Source of the DNA: Bradyrhizobium cenepequi
GTDB taxonomy: Bacteria > Pseudomonadota > Alphaproteobacteria > Rhizobiales > Xanthobacteraceae
Assembly (NCBI RefSeq): GCF_020329485.1
Contig: NZ_JAGKJI010000003.1
Coordinates: 62,001-126,000, forward strand
DNA: 64,000 bases
Direction: 5' to 3'
A program made the translations under genes and the position numbers. Within the stretch, counting starts at the first letter, position 1; every line of letters begins with the position of its first letter. The notes below the pieces were generated by a model, which worked only from the letters and a program-made list of their open reading frames with translations, was not told the origin of the DNA and searched no databases. This document shows positions 18,125 through 26,331 of this stretch, piece after piece.

Positions 18125-18550
18125 ATGAAGTTGGACAGGAAAAAATTGCCGGCCAGCCGGTGGCCGACCGAACGCCGCGCGAGCACGGCCCGCCGATACC
18201 CGATGCGTCCAGTGACGACGCACGCGAGTCCGGTCAGCGAGCGGCCGTCCGTGAATGATGCATTGTGGTGGCCCTCGAGGCTGATGTTGAGAGTCGTGGG
18301 AACCTTCGCCGTCTGCAGCGACGTCGCATTCCACAGCGTCATTCTCTCGGTGCTGTCCTGGACGGTAGCCCAGGTGTTGGAGGGTTGCGCCGCCTATGCG
18401 CAAGGCATGTATCCTTACCTGCTGGAGCCCGACGAGCCGCGTGGCCACGATTCATCTTCCGCCATCGAGTTGCGAAGCCTCGAAGGCCGAGGCGATGCCG
18501 ATAATAGCAACATCGCATATCTGGAAAGACGCGGGAGTCGTCCGGGATGA
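18125..18550 (+). CDS. Hypothetical protein translationally coupled to a di-haem peroxidase
   Basis: This 141-residue frame is not recognised. GGGAG precedes the ATG at 18125 by six bases. The middle contains a hydrophobic stretch (residues about 52-72, LRVVGTFAVCSDVAFHSVIL) that could be one membrane helix; the ends are Arg/Ser-rich and acidic. Its stop overlaps the start of the following peroxidase gene in an ATGA arrangement, and that gene in turn overlaps the kinase gene in the same way. This coupling is the main reason to accept it as real. Against it, an opposite-strand frame covers part of it and no family similarity is apparent. Confidence 0.45.
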   Translation: MKLDRKKLPASRWPTERRASTARRYPMRPVTTHASPVSERPSVNDALWWPSRLMLRVVGTFAVCSDVAFHSVILSVLSWTVAQVLEGCAAYAQGMYPYLLEPDEPRGHDSSSAIELRSLEGRGDADNSNIAYLERRGSRPG

Positions 18551-19590
18551 TGCGGTTATGGTCGTTGGCCGGATTTCGGCGAAGCCGAGTGAATCTTGCG
18601 GCTGCGCATGGGCCTGCCGTGGCGGGAACGTTGCGCGCTCGCCGCTGGCCGCCATGGGCTTGCGCAGCGCTCCTGCTGATTGCCACCGGCGCAGCCACAC
18701 AAACTATTCCGACTGCTCCAGCTTCGCGCCCAATTCCCATCGCAGATCAAGAACCGATCACGCCCATCCCGGAGCCCCCCGCGGCCGATCCGCTCAAGCT
18801 TGCCCTCGGAGAGCGGCTGTTTGCGGACACCCGCCTGTCAAATGACGGGAAGCTGGCGTGCTCCTCTTGTCATGACATTAATACCAATGGCACCGGCCGC
18901 GAGTACGCGATGGCGAGACATGACGGTTCAAAAGCTCCATTTGATACGCTGACGATCTTCAACGCGCCGCTCAGCTTCCGCCTGAACTGGGAAGGCAATT
19001 TCCGCACGCTCGAGGCGCAGGCCGAATCGTCCCTGGAAAATCCGGCCAATATGGCCACCAGCGTGGAGGACGTCGTCGGCAGGCTGAACGCCGATCCCGA
19101 GATCGTGCGACAGTTTCGCGCCGCCTACGGCCGCGCGCCGGACCGGTCGAGCCTCCTCGATGCACTGGCGACCTTTGAAAAATCACTGATCACGCCGGGA
19201 AGCCGCTTTGATCGCTGGCTTGCGGGAGAGACGTCCGCATTGTCGGCCGCGGAGCTTCACGGTTACGAAATATTCAAGTCGTTTGGCTGCGTCTCCTGCC
19301 ACCAGGGAGTCAATGTCGGCGGCAATCTGTTCCAGCGCCAGGGGATATTCCGTCCGCTCGTCCACGCGAAGCCTGATGTCGTCCGCGTGCCGAGCCTGCG
19401 CAATGTGGCGACGACGGCGCCCTATTTCCATGACGGCAGCGCCGCCACGCTCCAGGAGACGGTGCGCAAGATGGCGGCAGCGCAGCTCGACCGCAGTTTG
19501 ACGGATGACCAGGTCTCCGCGCTTGTCGCGTTCCTGCAGACGCTGACCGGAAACTACCGCGGCATACCCGTCAAGGCAGCGCCGCCATGA
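18547..19590 (+). CDS. Di-haem cytochrome c peroxidase (CcpA/MauG family)
   Basis: This protein of about 347 residues carries two c-type haem motifs, CSSCH (residues about 105-109) and CVSCH (about 243-247), in the arrangement of bacterial cytochrome c peroxidases and MauG. The PYFHDGSAATLQETV segment near the C-terminus is characteristic of the family. A hydrophobic segment near residues 36-52 (CAALLLIATGAATQ) acts as signal peptide or anchor, placing the haems in the periplasm. It would reduce peroxide using electrons from cytochrome c, or oxidise a partner protein. Its start overlaps the upstream hypothetical gene and its stop overlaps the VirA-like kinase start at 19587, both as ATGA. A peroxidase inside a two-component unit suggests that redox or peroxide state feeds the signalling. 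Confidence 0.85.
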   Translation: MMRLWSLAGFRRSRVNLAAAHGPAVAGTLRARRWPPWACAALLLIATGAATQTIPTAPASRPIPIADQEPITPIPEPPAADPLKLALGERLFADTRLSNDGKLACSSCHDINTNGTGREYAMARHDGSKAPFDTLTIFNAPLSFRLNWEGNFRTLEAQAESSLENPANMATSVEDVVGRLNADPEIVRQFRAAYGRAPDRSSLLDALATFEKSLITPGSRFDRWLAGETSALSAAELHGYEIFKSFGCVSCHQGVNVGGNLFQRQGIFRPLVHAKPDVVRVPSLRNVATTAPYFHDGSAATLQETVRKMAAAQLDRSLTDDQVSALVAFLQTLTGNYRGIPVKAAPP

Positions 19591-22160
19591 CGCCGATTCG
19601 CGCCCTGACGATCGTATTCGCGCTTGTCCTGCTGCTGACCTGGCTGTCGCTGCGCGCCATTAATCCGGAGGCCGAGAGGTTCGATCGCGCGCTTGCCGAG
19701 CTTGATCGTTTTGCGATGCTGGATAGCGCGCTCTATCGCGATGTCTTCACTGCGCGCACCGGCGCGTTGCGCAACTATGATCCGCTGGTCCGCGAGGTCA
19801 ACGCCCTGCACAAATCGCTGGACCGCTTGCGACAGTCGGCGGTGATCGCCGCCGACACGAGCGAGGCGGTAGGCCGCCTCGAGGCATCGCTTGCGCGGCA
19901 GGAGGAACTCGTCGAACGATTCAAGAGCGACAATGCGCTCCTGCACAATTCGCTGACGTTCTTCGAGCGCTTCAGCCTTCACGCGACGGCGGCCGATCTC
20001 GGGCCTTCGATCAGCGCTGCCGCGGCGGCGATGCTGCAGTTGACCCTCGACACGTCGGACAGCGCGGTGCGCGAGGTCAAGGAACGACTGGACAGCCTCG
20101 CCGACCAGGCGCGCCCGTTCGACGGCGATGTCATCGGACCATTGCTGGCGCATGGACGGTTGCTCCAGGGCCTGTTGCCGGCGGTCGATGGCGTGCTGAA
20201 GGAGATGCGGGCGATCCAGCCGCGGCTGGAGCAGGAGCAGCTCCGCAGCCTGCTCCTTGTGCGGCAAAACGAGTCCAGAACGATGGCGCGTGAGTTTCGC
20301 TGGCTGCTCTACGTGACGTCGCTGGTCCTTGTCGCGTTCCTGGTCCACCTCGGTCTTCGCGTACGTTCGCATGCCAAGGCGCTTGAGCGCCGCGCCACGT
20401 TTGAGCATGTGATCGCGGGCATTTCGATGCGCTTCATCGACGTGCTGCCGGAAAATCTTGATGGCGAGATCGAACGGGCGCTCGCCGACTTGATGCTGTG
20501 CACCGGGTGCGACCGTACCTATGTGGTGTGGTCCGGAGCTGCCTCGCGGCTGTATGGCTGGTCGAGGGCGGGCAAGGACTTTCCACCCGGCTGGCCGGAA
20601 GCCGCGCCGGCACTTGCGGCTCGGTTCACACCCGTCGTGGACGGCGTGGTGCACATCCCAAACGTCAATTCGTTGCCGATCGGCCAAGACAAAAAAGCAT
20701 TGGCGGATGTGGGCCTCGGGGCATGGGCCTGCGTGACGGGCGTCGACCAGGAGGGCACCACCGTTGGGCTCGGTTTCGATACCATCGGTCGCTCGAGCCG
20801 GGTCACGGATGCCGTCGAACTCAGTCTCCTGCGCATGGCGCTCGATATCATCATGTACGCCGTCGGGCGGCACGCGATGGAACGCGAACGCTGGCGTCTT
20901 GAGGAGCGCCTGCAGCAGGCGCGCCGCATGGAGCGGATCGGTACGTTCACCAGCGGCATCGCCCATAACTTCAACAACATCCTGGGCGGGATCCTCGGCC
21001 ACTCCGAGGTGATCGAGGAGCATCTCGGCCAAAACAACCGCTTCGCGCAAAACCTCCGAGCGATTCGCCGCGGCGCTGAGCGGGCGCGCGATCTGGTCGA
21101 GCAGATCCTGCTGTTCGGACGCCACCGCGACGCGCGCCGCCGGCCGCTCAGCGCGCATAGCCTCGTGACGGAGGCGGTTTCGCTTTTGAACGTCTCGCTG
21201 CCTGCCAACGTCGATCTTGCGATCCGCGAGCCGCTCGCAACCGCCATCGTGTCCGGCGAGCCCGCGCAGTTGCAGCAGGTGATCCTCAACCTCTGCAACA
21301 ATGCCGCCCAGGCGATCGGCGATCACGGCCGTATTGAAATAGCGATGGATACCCGCGAAGTCACCGAAGTCCGTTCCCTCAGCCACGACACGCTTCCGCC
21401 TGGTCGCTATGTTTGCATCGTGGTCACGGATACCGGCCGCGGCATGGACGAGGCGACGCTGGCGCGGATCTTCGAGCCGTTCTTCACCACGCGTTCCTCC
21501 GGAAACGGCTTGGGGCTGGCGACTGTGCGCGAGATCGTGCATGAGCATGGCGGGGTGATGAACGTGCAGAGTGTGCCCAGCAAGGGCAGCCGCTTCGAGG
21601 TCTGGCTGCCCTGCGTGGCGATGGCCGCGCCGATCTCGGACGTCAAGCCAGCGATGCTGCCGGTGGGAAAGGGCGAGACCGTGCTGATGGTCACCAGCGA
21701 TCAGGCGCGATTGCTGCGAGACGAGGAAATGCTGGCGGCGATTGGCTACGAACCGGTTGGATTCGGTACCGCCGCCGCAGCCTGCGCCGCATGCAGCGCC
21801 AAGCCCGACAGGTTCGATGCGGCGATCGTCGGCTATTTCGGATCGGCGGCGGCATCGGTGGAAGCGGCGGCGGCGCTGCACGCGGCGGCGCCACATCTTC
21901 CGATCGTATTGGCGGCGAGATCGACCGAAGAAATCGGAGCCGACACTCTGGTGACCGCCGGCATCAGCGACGTCGTGCATTGGCCGCTTGTCACCTCGGA
22001 AGTCGCGGCTGCGCTCAGCAACTGCTCAGCACGCAAGGAGCCGGAAGCAAAACCGCAGGTCCGCTCGTTGCGTGCCGAACCAACGGATCCGCCATCTCTG
22101 TCCTCGCGGCTACGGCGTCCAATCGGCCCGCGGCGGCAGCAGCCTCATGCCAAGCCTTAG
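19587..22160 (+). CDS. VirA-like sensor histidine kinase with degenerate receiver
   Basis: This 857-residue kinase has TM1 (residues about 5-24) and a periplasmic helical domain of about 200 residues, then TM2 (about 232-254). A GAF-like cytoplasmic domain (about 265-430) follows, then a HisKA region with His460 in GIAHNFNNILGG and a HATPase with NLCNNAAQAIGD, DTGRGMDE and GNGLGLATV. The C-terminal module (about 690-815) has a receiver-like outline (ETVLMVTSDQARLL ... FDAAIVGYFGS ... VVHWPLV). However, Gly stands where the phosphoacceptor Asp is expected and Trp where the invariant Lys should be. It is therefore a pseudo-receiver, perhaps autoinhibitory as proposed for VirA. It overlaps the peroxidase gene by ATGA and ends tail-to-tail with the flavin oxidoreductase, overlapping by four bases. 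Confidence 0.85.
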   Translation: MTPIRALTIVFALVLLLTWLSLRAINPEAERFDRALAELDRFAMLDSALYRDVFTARTGALRNYDPLVREVNALHKSLDRLRQSAVIAADTSEAVGRLEASLARQEELVERFKSDNALLHNSLTFFERFSLHATAADLGPSISAAAAAMLQLTLDTSDSAVREVKERLDSLADQARPFDGDVIGPLLAHGRLLQGLLPAVDGVLKEMRAIQPRLEQEQLRSLLLVRQNESRTMAREFRWLLYVTSLVLVAFLVHLGLRVRSHAKALERRATFEHVIAGISMRFIDVLPENLDGEIERALADLMLCTGCDRTYVVWSGAASRLYGWSRAGKDFPPGWPEAAPALAARFTPVVDGVVHIPNVNSLPIGQDKKALADVGLGAWACVTGVDQEGTTVGLGFDTIGRSSRVTDAVELSLLRMALDIIMYAVGRHAMERERWRLEERLQQARRMERIGTFTSGIAHNFNNILGGILGHSEVIEEHLGQNNRFAQNLRAIRRGAERARDLVEQILLFGRHRDARRRPLSAHSLVTEAVSLLNVSLPANVDLAIREPLATAIVSGEPAQLQQVILNLCNNAAQAIGDHGRIEIAMDTREVTEVRSLSHDTLPPGRYVCIVVTDTGRGMDEATLARIFEPFFTTRSSGNGLGLATVREIVHEHGGVMNVQSVPSKGSRFEVWLPCVAMAAPISDVKPAMLPVGKGETVLMVTSDQARLLRDEEMLAAIGYEPVGFGTAAAACAACSAKPDRFDAAIVGYFGSAAASVEAAAALHAAAPHLPIVLAARSTEEIGADTLVTAGISDVVHWPLVTSEVAAALSNCSARKEPEAKPQVRSLRAEPTDPPSLSSRLRRPIGPRRQQPHAKP

Positions 22161-23188
22161 ACCAGCATATCGCGGACCAGCGGCACCACCTTGCGGCCGT
22201 AGAGCTCGATGCTGCGCATCAGCCTTTCGTGCGGCAATGGGCCGGCCGAGTATTTGAGCTGGAAGCGCGCGATGCCCAGTGCCTTGACGGTCGCGGCGAT
22301 CTTTCGTGCGACCGTCTCCGGCGAACCGACATAGAGCGACCCATGCTCGGCCTCGCGCACGAACTCGTCGCGGCCCATCGGTGGCCAGCCGCGCTCCCTG
22401 CCAATGCGGTCGCGCATGGCCTTGTAGTCGGCGAACAGTTCCTCGCGCGCCTGCTCATCGCTATCAGCGACATAGCCTGGCGAATGCACGCCGATCGCCT
22501 TGACCGGGCGGCCGAGCTGCTTGAAGGCGCGATGGTAAAGTTCGACAGAGGGCGCGAACCGCTTCGGATCGCCGCCGATGATCGCGAGCATCAGCGGCAG
22601 GTCATAACGCGCGGCGCGCACCACGGACTCGGGGCTGCCGCCGACGCCGATCCAGGTTTTGAGCCGGCCGTGCTCGATCGGCGGAAACACCGGCTGGCTG
22701 TTCAGCGGCGCGCGCAGCTTGCCCTGCCAGGTCACCGGCTCCTGCTTCAACAGTTCGGCGAACAGGCCGAGCTTCTCCTCGAACAGTGCTTCGTACTGGT
22801 TGAGGTCGAAGCCGAACAGGGGAAAGGATTCGGTGAACGAGCCGCGGCCGAGGATCACCTCGGCCCGGCCGTTCGAGGCCGCATCGACGGTGGCGAAGCG
22901 CTGGAAGACGCGGATCGGATCGTCCGAGCTCAACACCGTCACGGAGGAGCCAAGCCGGATTTGCCTGGTGCGCGCCGCGATCGCCGCCAGCACCACTTCG
23001 GGCGCGGAGATCGCGAAATCGGCGCGATGGTGCTCGCCGAGGCCGATGAAATCGATCCCGATTTCGTCGGCCAGGACCGCTTCATCAATGACGTTGCGAA
23101 TCACCTGAGCATGCGGCAGCGGTGCGCCGGCGGCGTCACGGGTGACGTCGCCAAAGGTATCGAGCCCAAATTCCAGCGATGTAGTCAT
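22157..23188 (-). CDS. LLM-class flavin-dependent oxidoreductase
   Basis: This 343-residue enzyme belongs to the bacterial luciferase-like monooxygenase family, using FMNH2 or F420-type flavin. It shows the IDFIGLGEHHRADFAISAP segment, the strand IRLGSSVTVLSSDDPIRVFQRF and the GRAEVILGRGSF motif, all part of the TIM-barrel flavin site. No signal peptide is present. The substrate is not predictable; members oxidise alkanesulfonates, aldehydes, amines or drug-like molecules. It is monocistronic and convergent with the VirA-like kinase. A perfect palindrome, TGACTAGTCA, lies about 110 bases upstream at 23302-23311, between this gene and the divergent phospholipase gene. Confidence 0.85.
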   Translation of the reverse strand: MTTSLEFGLDTFGDVTRDAAGAPLPHAQVIRNVIDEAVLADEIGIDFIGLGEHHRADFAISAPEVVLAAIAARTRQIRLGSSVTVLSSDDPIRVFQRFATVDAASNGRAEVILGRGSFTESFPLFGFDLNQYEALFEEKLGLFAELLKQEPVTWQGKLRAPLNSQPVFPPIEHGRLKTWIGVGGSPESVVRAARYDLPLMLAIIGGDPKRFAPSVELYHRAFKQLGRPVKAIGVHSPGYVADSDEQAREELFADYKAMRDRIGRERGWPPMGRDEFVREAEHGSLYVGSPETVARKIAATVKALGIARFQLKYSAGPLPHERLMRSIELYGRKVVPLVRDMLV

Positions 23189-23461
23189 TTGTCATTTCCG
23201 GTCTGGCACGGCTTAGCGCAGCGCCTTGAGAGCTTCCAAGCTTTAGCGGGGGGAGGGCCGGCCCGGACAGGCAGGCATCGGCTGGATACACCGCGACATA
23301 ATGACTAGTCAGTGTCTGGCAAGGTCAGGTCACGAAACGATTGGTTTCCTGCATTTTGCCCAATTTAATTTCAGCGCTCACCGTCCGAAGGCTCCCCTGG
23401 GCAGGAACCCGATTTGCGCCGGAGCGTTTCAACCGACCGGTGGGAGTCGACGAACGTTCGG

Positions 23462-25597
23462 ATGGAAAAGGTGCAATCGGCCGAAACGATATTGCTGCTC
23501 CGCAGCCCAGCCGTGCTCGTTCCAGGCGACACCATCTGGAGAAAATGCAACGCCGGTCGTGTCGCCGTCTTGAACGACGCAGCGGAGTATTTTGGCGCCC
23601 TGCGCGAGGCGCTGGTGCTCGCTGAGCGACAGGTCTTCATCGTCGGATGGGACATTCACTCCGAGACCCCGCTTGTCGGGCCATCCGGCATGGCCGACGA
23701 TGGCTTGCCCGATGCGCTTGGTCCATTCCTCAAGGCTCTGGTCGAGCGGAGGGACACCCTCGATATCAACGTCCTGGTCTGGGATTTTGCGGCGCTTTAT
23801 GCGCGCGAGCGGGAGCGCCATTCGGCCAGGAAATTGGCCAGCCCCACCGACCGCATCCGCGTCTGCCTGGATTCCAGCCTGCCGCTCGGCTCGGCGCAGC
23901 ACCAGAAATTCGTCGTGATCGACAATTCGGTTGCTTTCGTCGGTGGGCTCGACCTCACGATCAGGCGCTGGGACACATCCGAACATGCGCTGCATCATTC
24001 CTTTCGCAAGGATCCCGCCGGTGTTGCCTATCCCCCCTTTCACGACGTGCAGTGCATGGTCGATGGCGACGCGGCAAGAGCGCTTGGCGAGCTTGCGATC
24101 AGGCGCTGGGAGGCGGCGGGCCGCCACGCGATGCCGATCACGGTCAGCGATGCGGAGCGATGGCCGGGCTCGGTCGCGCCGCAAGCCAAAAATATTCCGC
24201 TCGGCATCGCGCGGACAGAGCTCGGAACAAGATTTGCGCCTCCCGTGCACGAGGTCGAGCGGCTGTTTTACGCGTCGATCGCCGCGGCAAGGAAGCTGAT
24301 CTACATCGAGAACCAGTTCACCAGCTCCGCCGAGATCGCCGAGGCGCTCGCGAGCCGCATGCGCGAGGTACCGGACCTGCGCGTCTTGGTCGTCACTCCC
24401 AAGCGACACGCATCATGGCTGGAGTCGCGGACCATGCAAAGCGGTCGCGGAGACTTTGTCGGTCCGTTTCATCGCGCCGAAGTCGCCTCGCGCCTTCGCA
24501 TGCTCTACCCGCTGACACGAGACGGCGACGATGCTGTTCCCGTCATGGTTCACAGCAAGCTCATGACGATCGATGACGAATTGCTGCGGATCGGCTCGTC
24601 CAACATCAACAATCGCTCGATGGGAGCGGATACCGAATGCGACGTGTGCTTCGAGGCCGCCAATGACGAGCATCGCCGGTTCATTCGCGGTGTCCGTCAT
24701 CGCCTGTTGGCACATCACTGCGGGTTAAGCGAAGGCACGATCGAAGTTACCGAAGAATGCCTGCTTGAATTCCTCGATGCGCATGCGGCATCTCGCGCCG
24801 AGAAGGTGCTGCTTCCAGTGGATCTGGAGGATGCCCGGTTCGGTCCCTTCACCGAAATCCTGCAGCCGATCGCCGATCCGAAGGAGCCACTCGATCTGCG
24901 GCGCGCGGCGGACCGAACGTGGACGGCAAGGACCATGGCAGTCGTCCTGGGGATCATCGCGTCGCTTGCGCTGCTGACGCTGGCCTGGCGTTACACGTTC
25001 CTCAGCAGCTATACGGATGTTGGCTACGTAGCGGGCTTGATCGGAAAATACGCGCAGTCGCCGCTCGGCCCTCCGGCGGCCGTTCTTGCGTTTGTCGTCG
25101 GTGGTCTCGTGATCTTTCCCGTCGTCGTCTTGATCGCCGCGACCGCCGCCGCGTTTGGGCCCATAAAGGGATTTATCGCGGCTTCCGTCGGCGTGCTGTC
25201 GAGCGCCACGTTGCTGTTCTTCATCGGGCGCTTTCTCGGTCAAGACCGCCTGCAATCGATGCTGGGACGCCGCGCCCTGCGCGTCCAGGAACGCATCATC
25301 GGCAAGGGCGTGCTCGCGATCGCGATGATCCGCATGGTGCCGGTGGCGCCATTCTCCGTGGTTAATATGCTGGCGGGCGCCAGCCGTCTCAGGTTGACCG
25401 ATTTCCTGATCGGAACCGCGCTCGGGATGGCGCCGGGAATCATCGCGATGGCCGCGCTCGGTGCACAGATTGCCGACTTTGCGAGGCATGCCTCCTGGTG
25501 GAGCGCGCTGCAGCTTGGATTGATCATCGCGATCTGGATTCCGCTCTGCCTGGGGGCGCAGTTCGTCGTCACTTGGTTCGCCGGACGACGCAGATGA
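23462..25597 (+). CDS. Phospholipase D / VTT-domain fusion protein
   Basis: This 711-residue two-part protein begins with a phospholipase D/cardiolipin-synthase-like unit (residues about 1-480) carrying both catalytic HKD motifs: HQKFVVIDN at His147 and HSKLMTIDD at His364, the latter followed by GSSNINNRSMGADTE. The C-terminal unit (about 490-710) is a membrane VTT/TVP38 (SNARE-associated/DedA-like) domain with five to six hydrophobic segments and the MIRMVPVAPFSVVNMLAGAS motif. The product likely remodels phospholipids at the inner membrane and may also move lipids, since VTT relatives act as scramblases. The ATG at 23462 is chosen over a TTG at 23414, although its ribosome-binding site is weak. 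Its stop overlaps the next gene by ATGA. Confidence 0.88.
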   Translation: MEKVQSAETILLLRSPAVLVPGDTIWRKCNAGRVAVLNDAAEYFGALREALVLAERQVFIVGWDIHSETPLVGPSGMADDGLPDALGPFLKALVERRDTLDINVLVWDFAALYARERERHSARKLASPTDRIRVCLDSSLPLGSAQHQKFVVIDNSVAFVGGLDLTIRRWDTSEHALHHSFRKDPAGVAYPPFHDVQCMVDGDAARALGELAIRRWEAAGRHAMPITVSDAERWPGSVAPQAKNIPLGIARTELGTRFAPPVHEVERLFYASIAAARKLIYIENQFTSSAEIAEALASRMREVPDLRVLVVTPKRHASWLESRTMQSGRGDFVGPFHRAEVASRLRMLYPLTRDGDDAVPVMVHSKLMTIDDELLRIGSSNINNRSMGADTECDVCFEAANDEHRRFIRGVRHRLLAHHCGLSEGTIEVTEECLLEFLDAHAASRAEKVLLPVDLEDARFGPFTEILQPIADPKEPLDLRRAADRTWTARTMAVVLGIIASLALLTLAWRYTFLSSYTDVGYVAGLIGKYAQSPLGPPAAVLAFVVGGLVIFPVVVLIAATAAAFGPIKGFIAASVGVLSSATLLFFIGRFLGQDRLQSMLGRRALRVQERIIGKGVLAIAMIRMVPVAPFSVVNMLAGASRLRLTDFLIGTALGMAPGIIAMAALGAQIADFARHASWWSALQLGLIIAIWIPLCLGAQFVVTWFAGRRR

Positions 25598-26277
25598 CTG
25601 ACGTGATCCGGGTGATGACGTGGAACGTGCATGGCACGTTCAACCTGAACAGCAGGTTCGATCTGGATGGCGTCTGCTCGATCTTGCGAAAATGGTCGCC
25701 CGATATCGTGGCCCTGCAGGAGATCGATTCGCGCGGTGCGACCGAGGATCCCTTTCAGCGGCTCGTCGGCGTCATCGGCGCGCATCGCGTGGAAGCGCGT
25801 TCGATCGTCACCGAGGATGGCGACTATGGCCAGGTCCTGCTGAGCCGCTATCCCTTCATCGGCGCCCCCATCATCACCGACGTATCCTACCAGGAGCGCG
25901 AGCCGCGGCGTGCGATCTCTGCGATGGTCGACACGCCTCTCGGTCACGTGTCGGTCGTTGCGACGCATCTTGGACTGAGCATTCATGAGAGGCATGCCCA
26001 GGCGCTGGCACTGGCTGATCTCGCCAGGGGCCCGCGAACCATCGTGCTCGGCGATTTCAATGACTGGTTCTGGGTGAAGTCGGTGCGGCGCGTGCTGGTC
26101 CGATGCTGTCCGGTGCGGACACGGCTGCGAACCTTTCCGTCGCGCCTGCCGATCCTTCGTCTCGATCGCATCTATGTCGATCGTGGCGGCGATATCCTCA
26201 AATCCTGGACCGATCGCGAAGCGAGGCTTTACTCGGATCATCTTCCCGTCGTGGCGGACATCGTATTCGGTGGGTAG
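25594..26277 (+). CDS. Endonuclease/exonuclease/phosphatase-family hydrolase
   Basis: This 227-residue protein of the EEP superfamily includes metal-dependent nucleases, sphingomyelinases and phosphoinositide phosphatases. The motifs MTWNVHG, VALQEID, THLG(L), GDFND and the C-terminal YSDHLPVVADI give the expected Glu, His, Asp, Asn and catalytic His. There is no signal peptide. The ATG at 25594 overlaps the stop of the phospholipase D-VTT gene (ATGA), so the two are translationally coupled. That context favours a phospholipid or phosphodiester head-group substrate rather than DNA, for instance acting on the product of the phospholipase. Confidence 0.85.
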   Translation: MTDVIRVMTWNVHGTFNLNSRFDLDGVCSILRKWSPDIVALQEIDSRGATEDPFQRLVGVIGAHRVEARSIVTEDGDYGQVLLSRYPFIGAPIITDVSYQEREPRRAISAMVDTPLGHVSVVATHLGLSIHERHAQALALADLARGPRTIVLGDFNDWFWVKSVRRVLVRCCPVRTRLRTFPSRLPILRLDRIYVDRGGDILKSWTDREARLYSDHLPVVADIVFGG

Positions 26278-26331
26278 GCGCGTGATTCCGGGTTCCCTTT
26301 ACCGCTCCCGCTTGTGGGCGAGAATGCACTG

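Noticed and set aside
19554..21980. 808-codon open frame on the minus strand
   Set aside because: It is the antisense shadow of the VirA-like kinase. Its product is Arg/His/Gln-rich with no motif, as expected from high-GC third-position bias.
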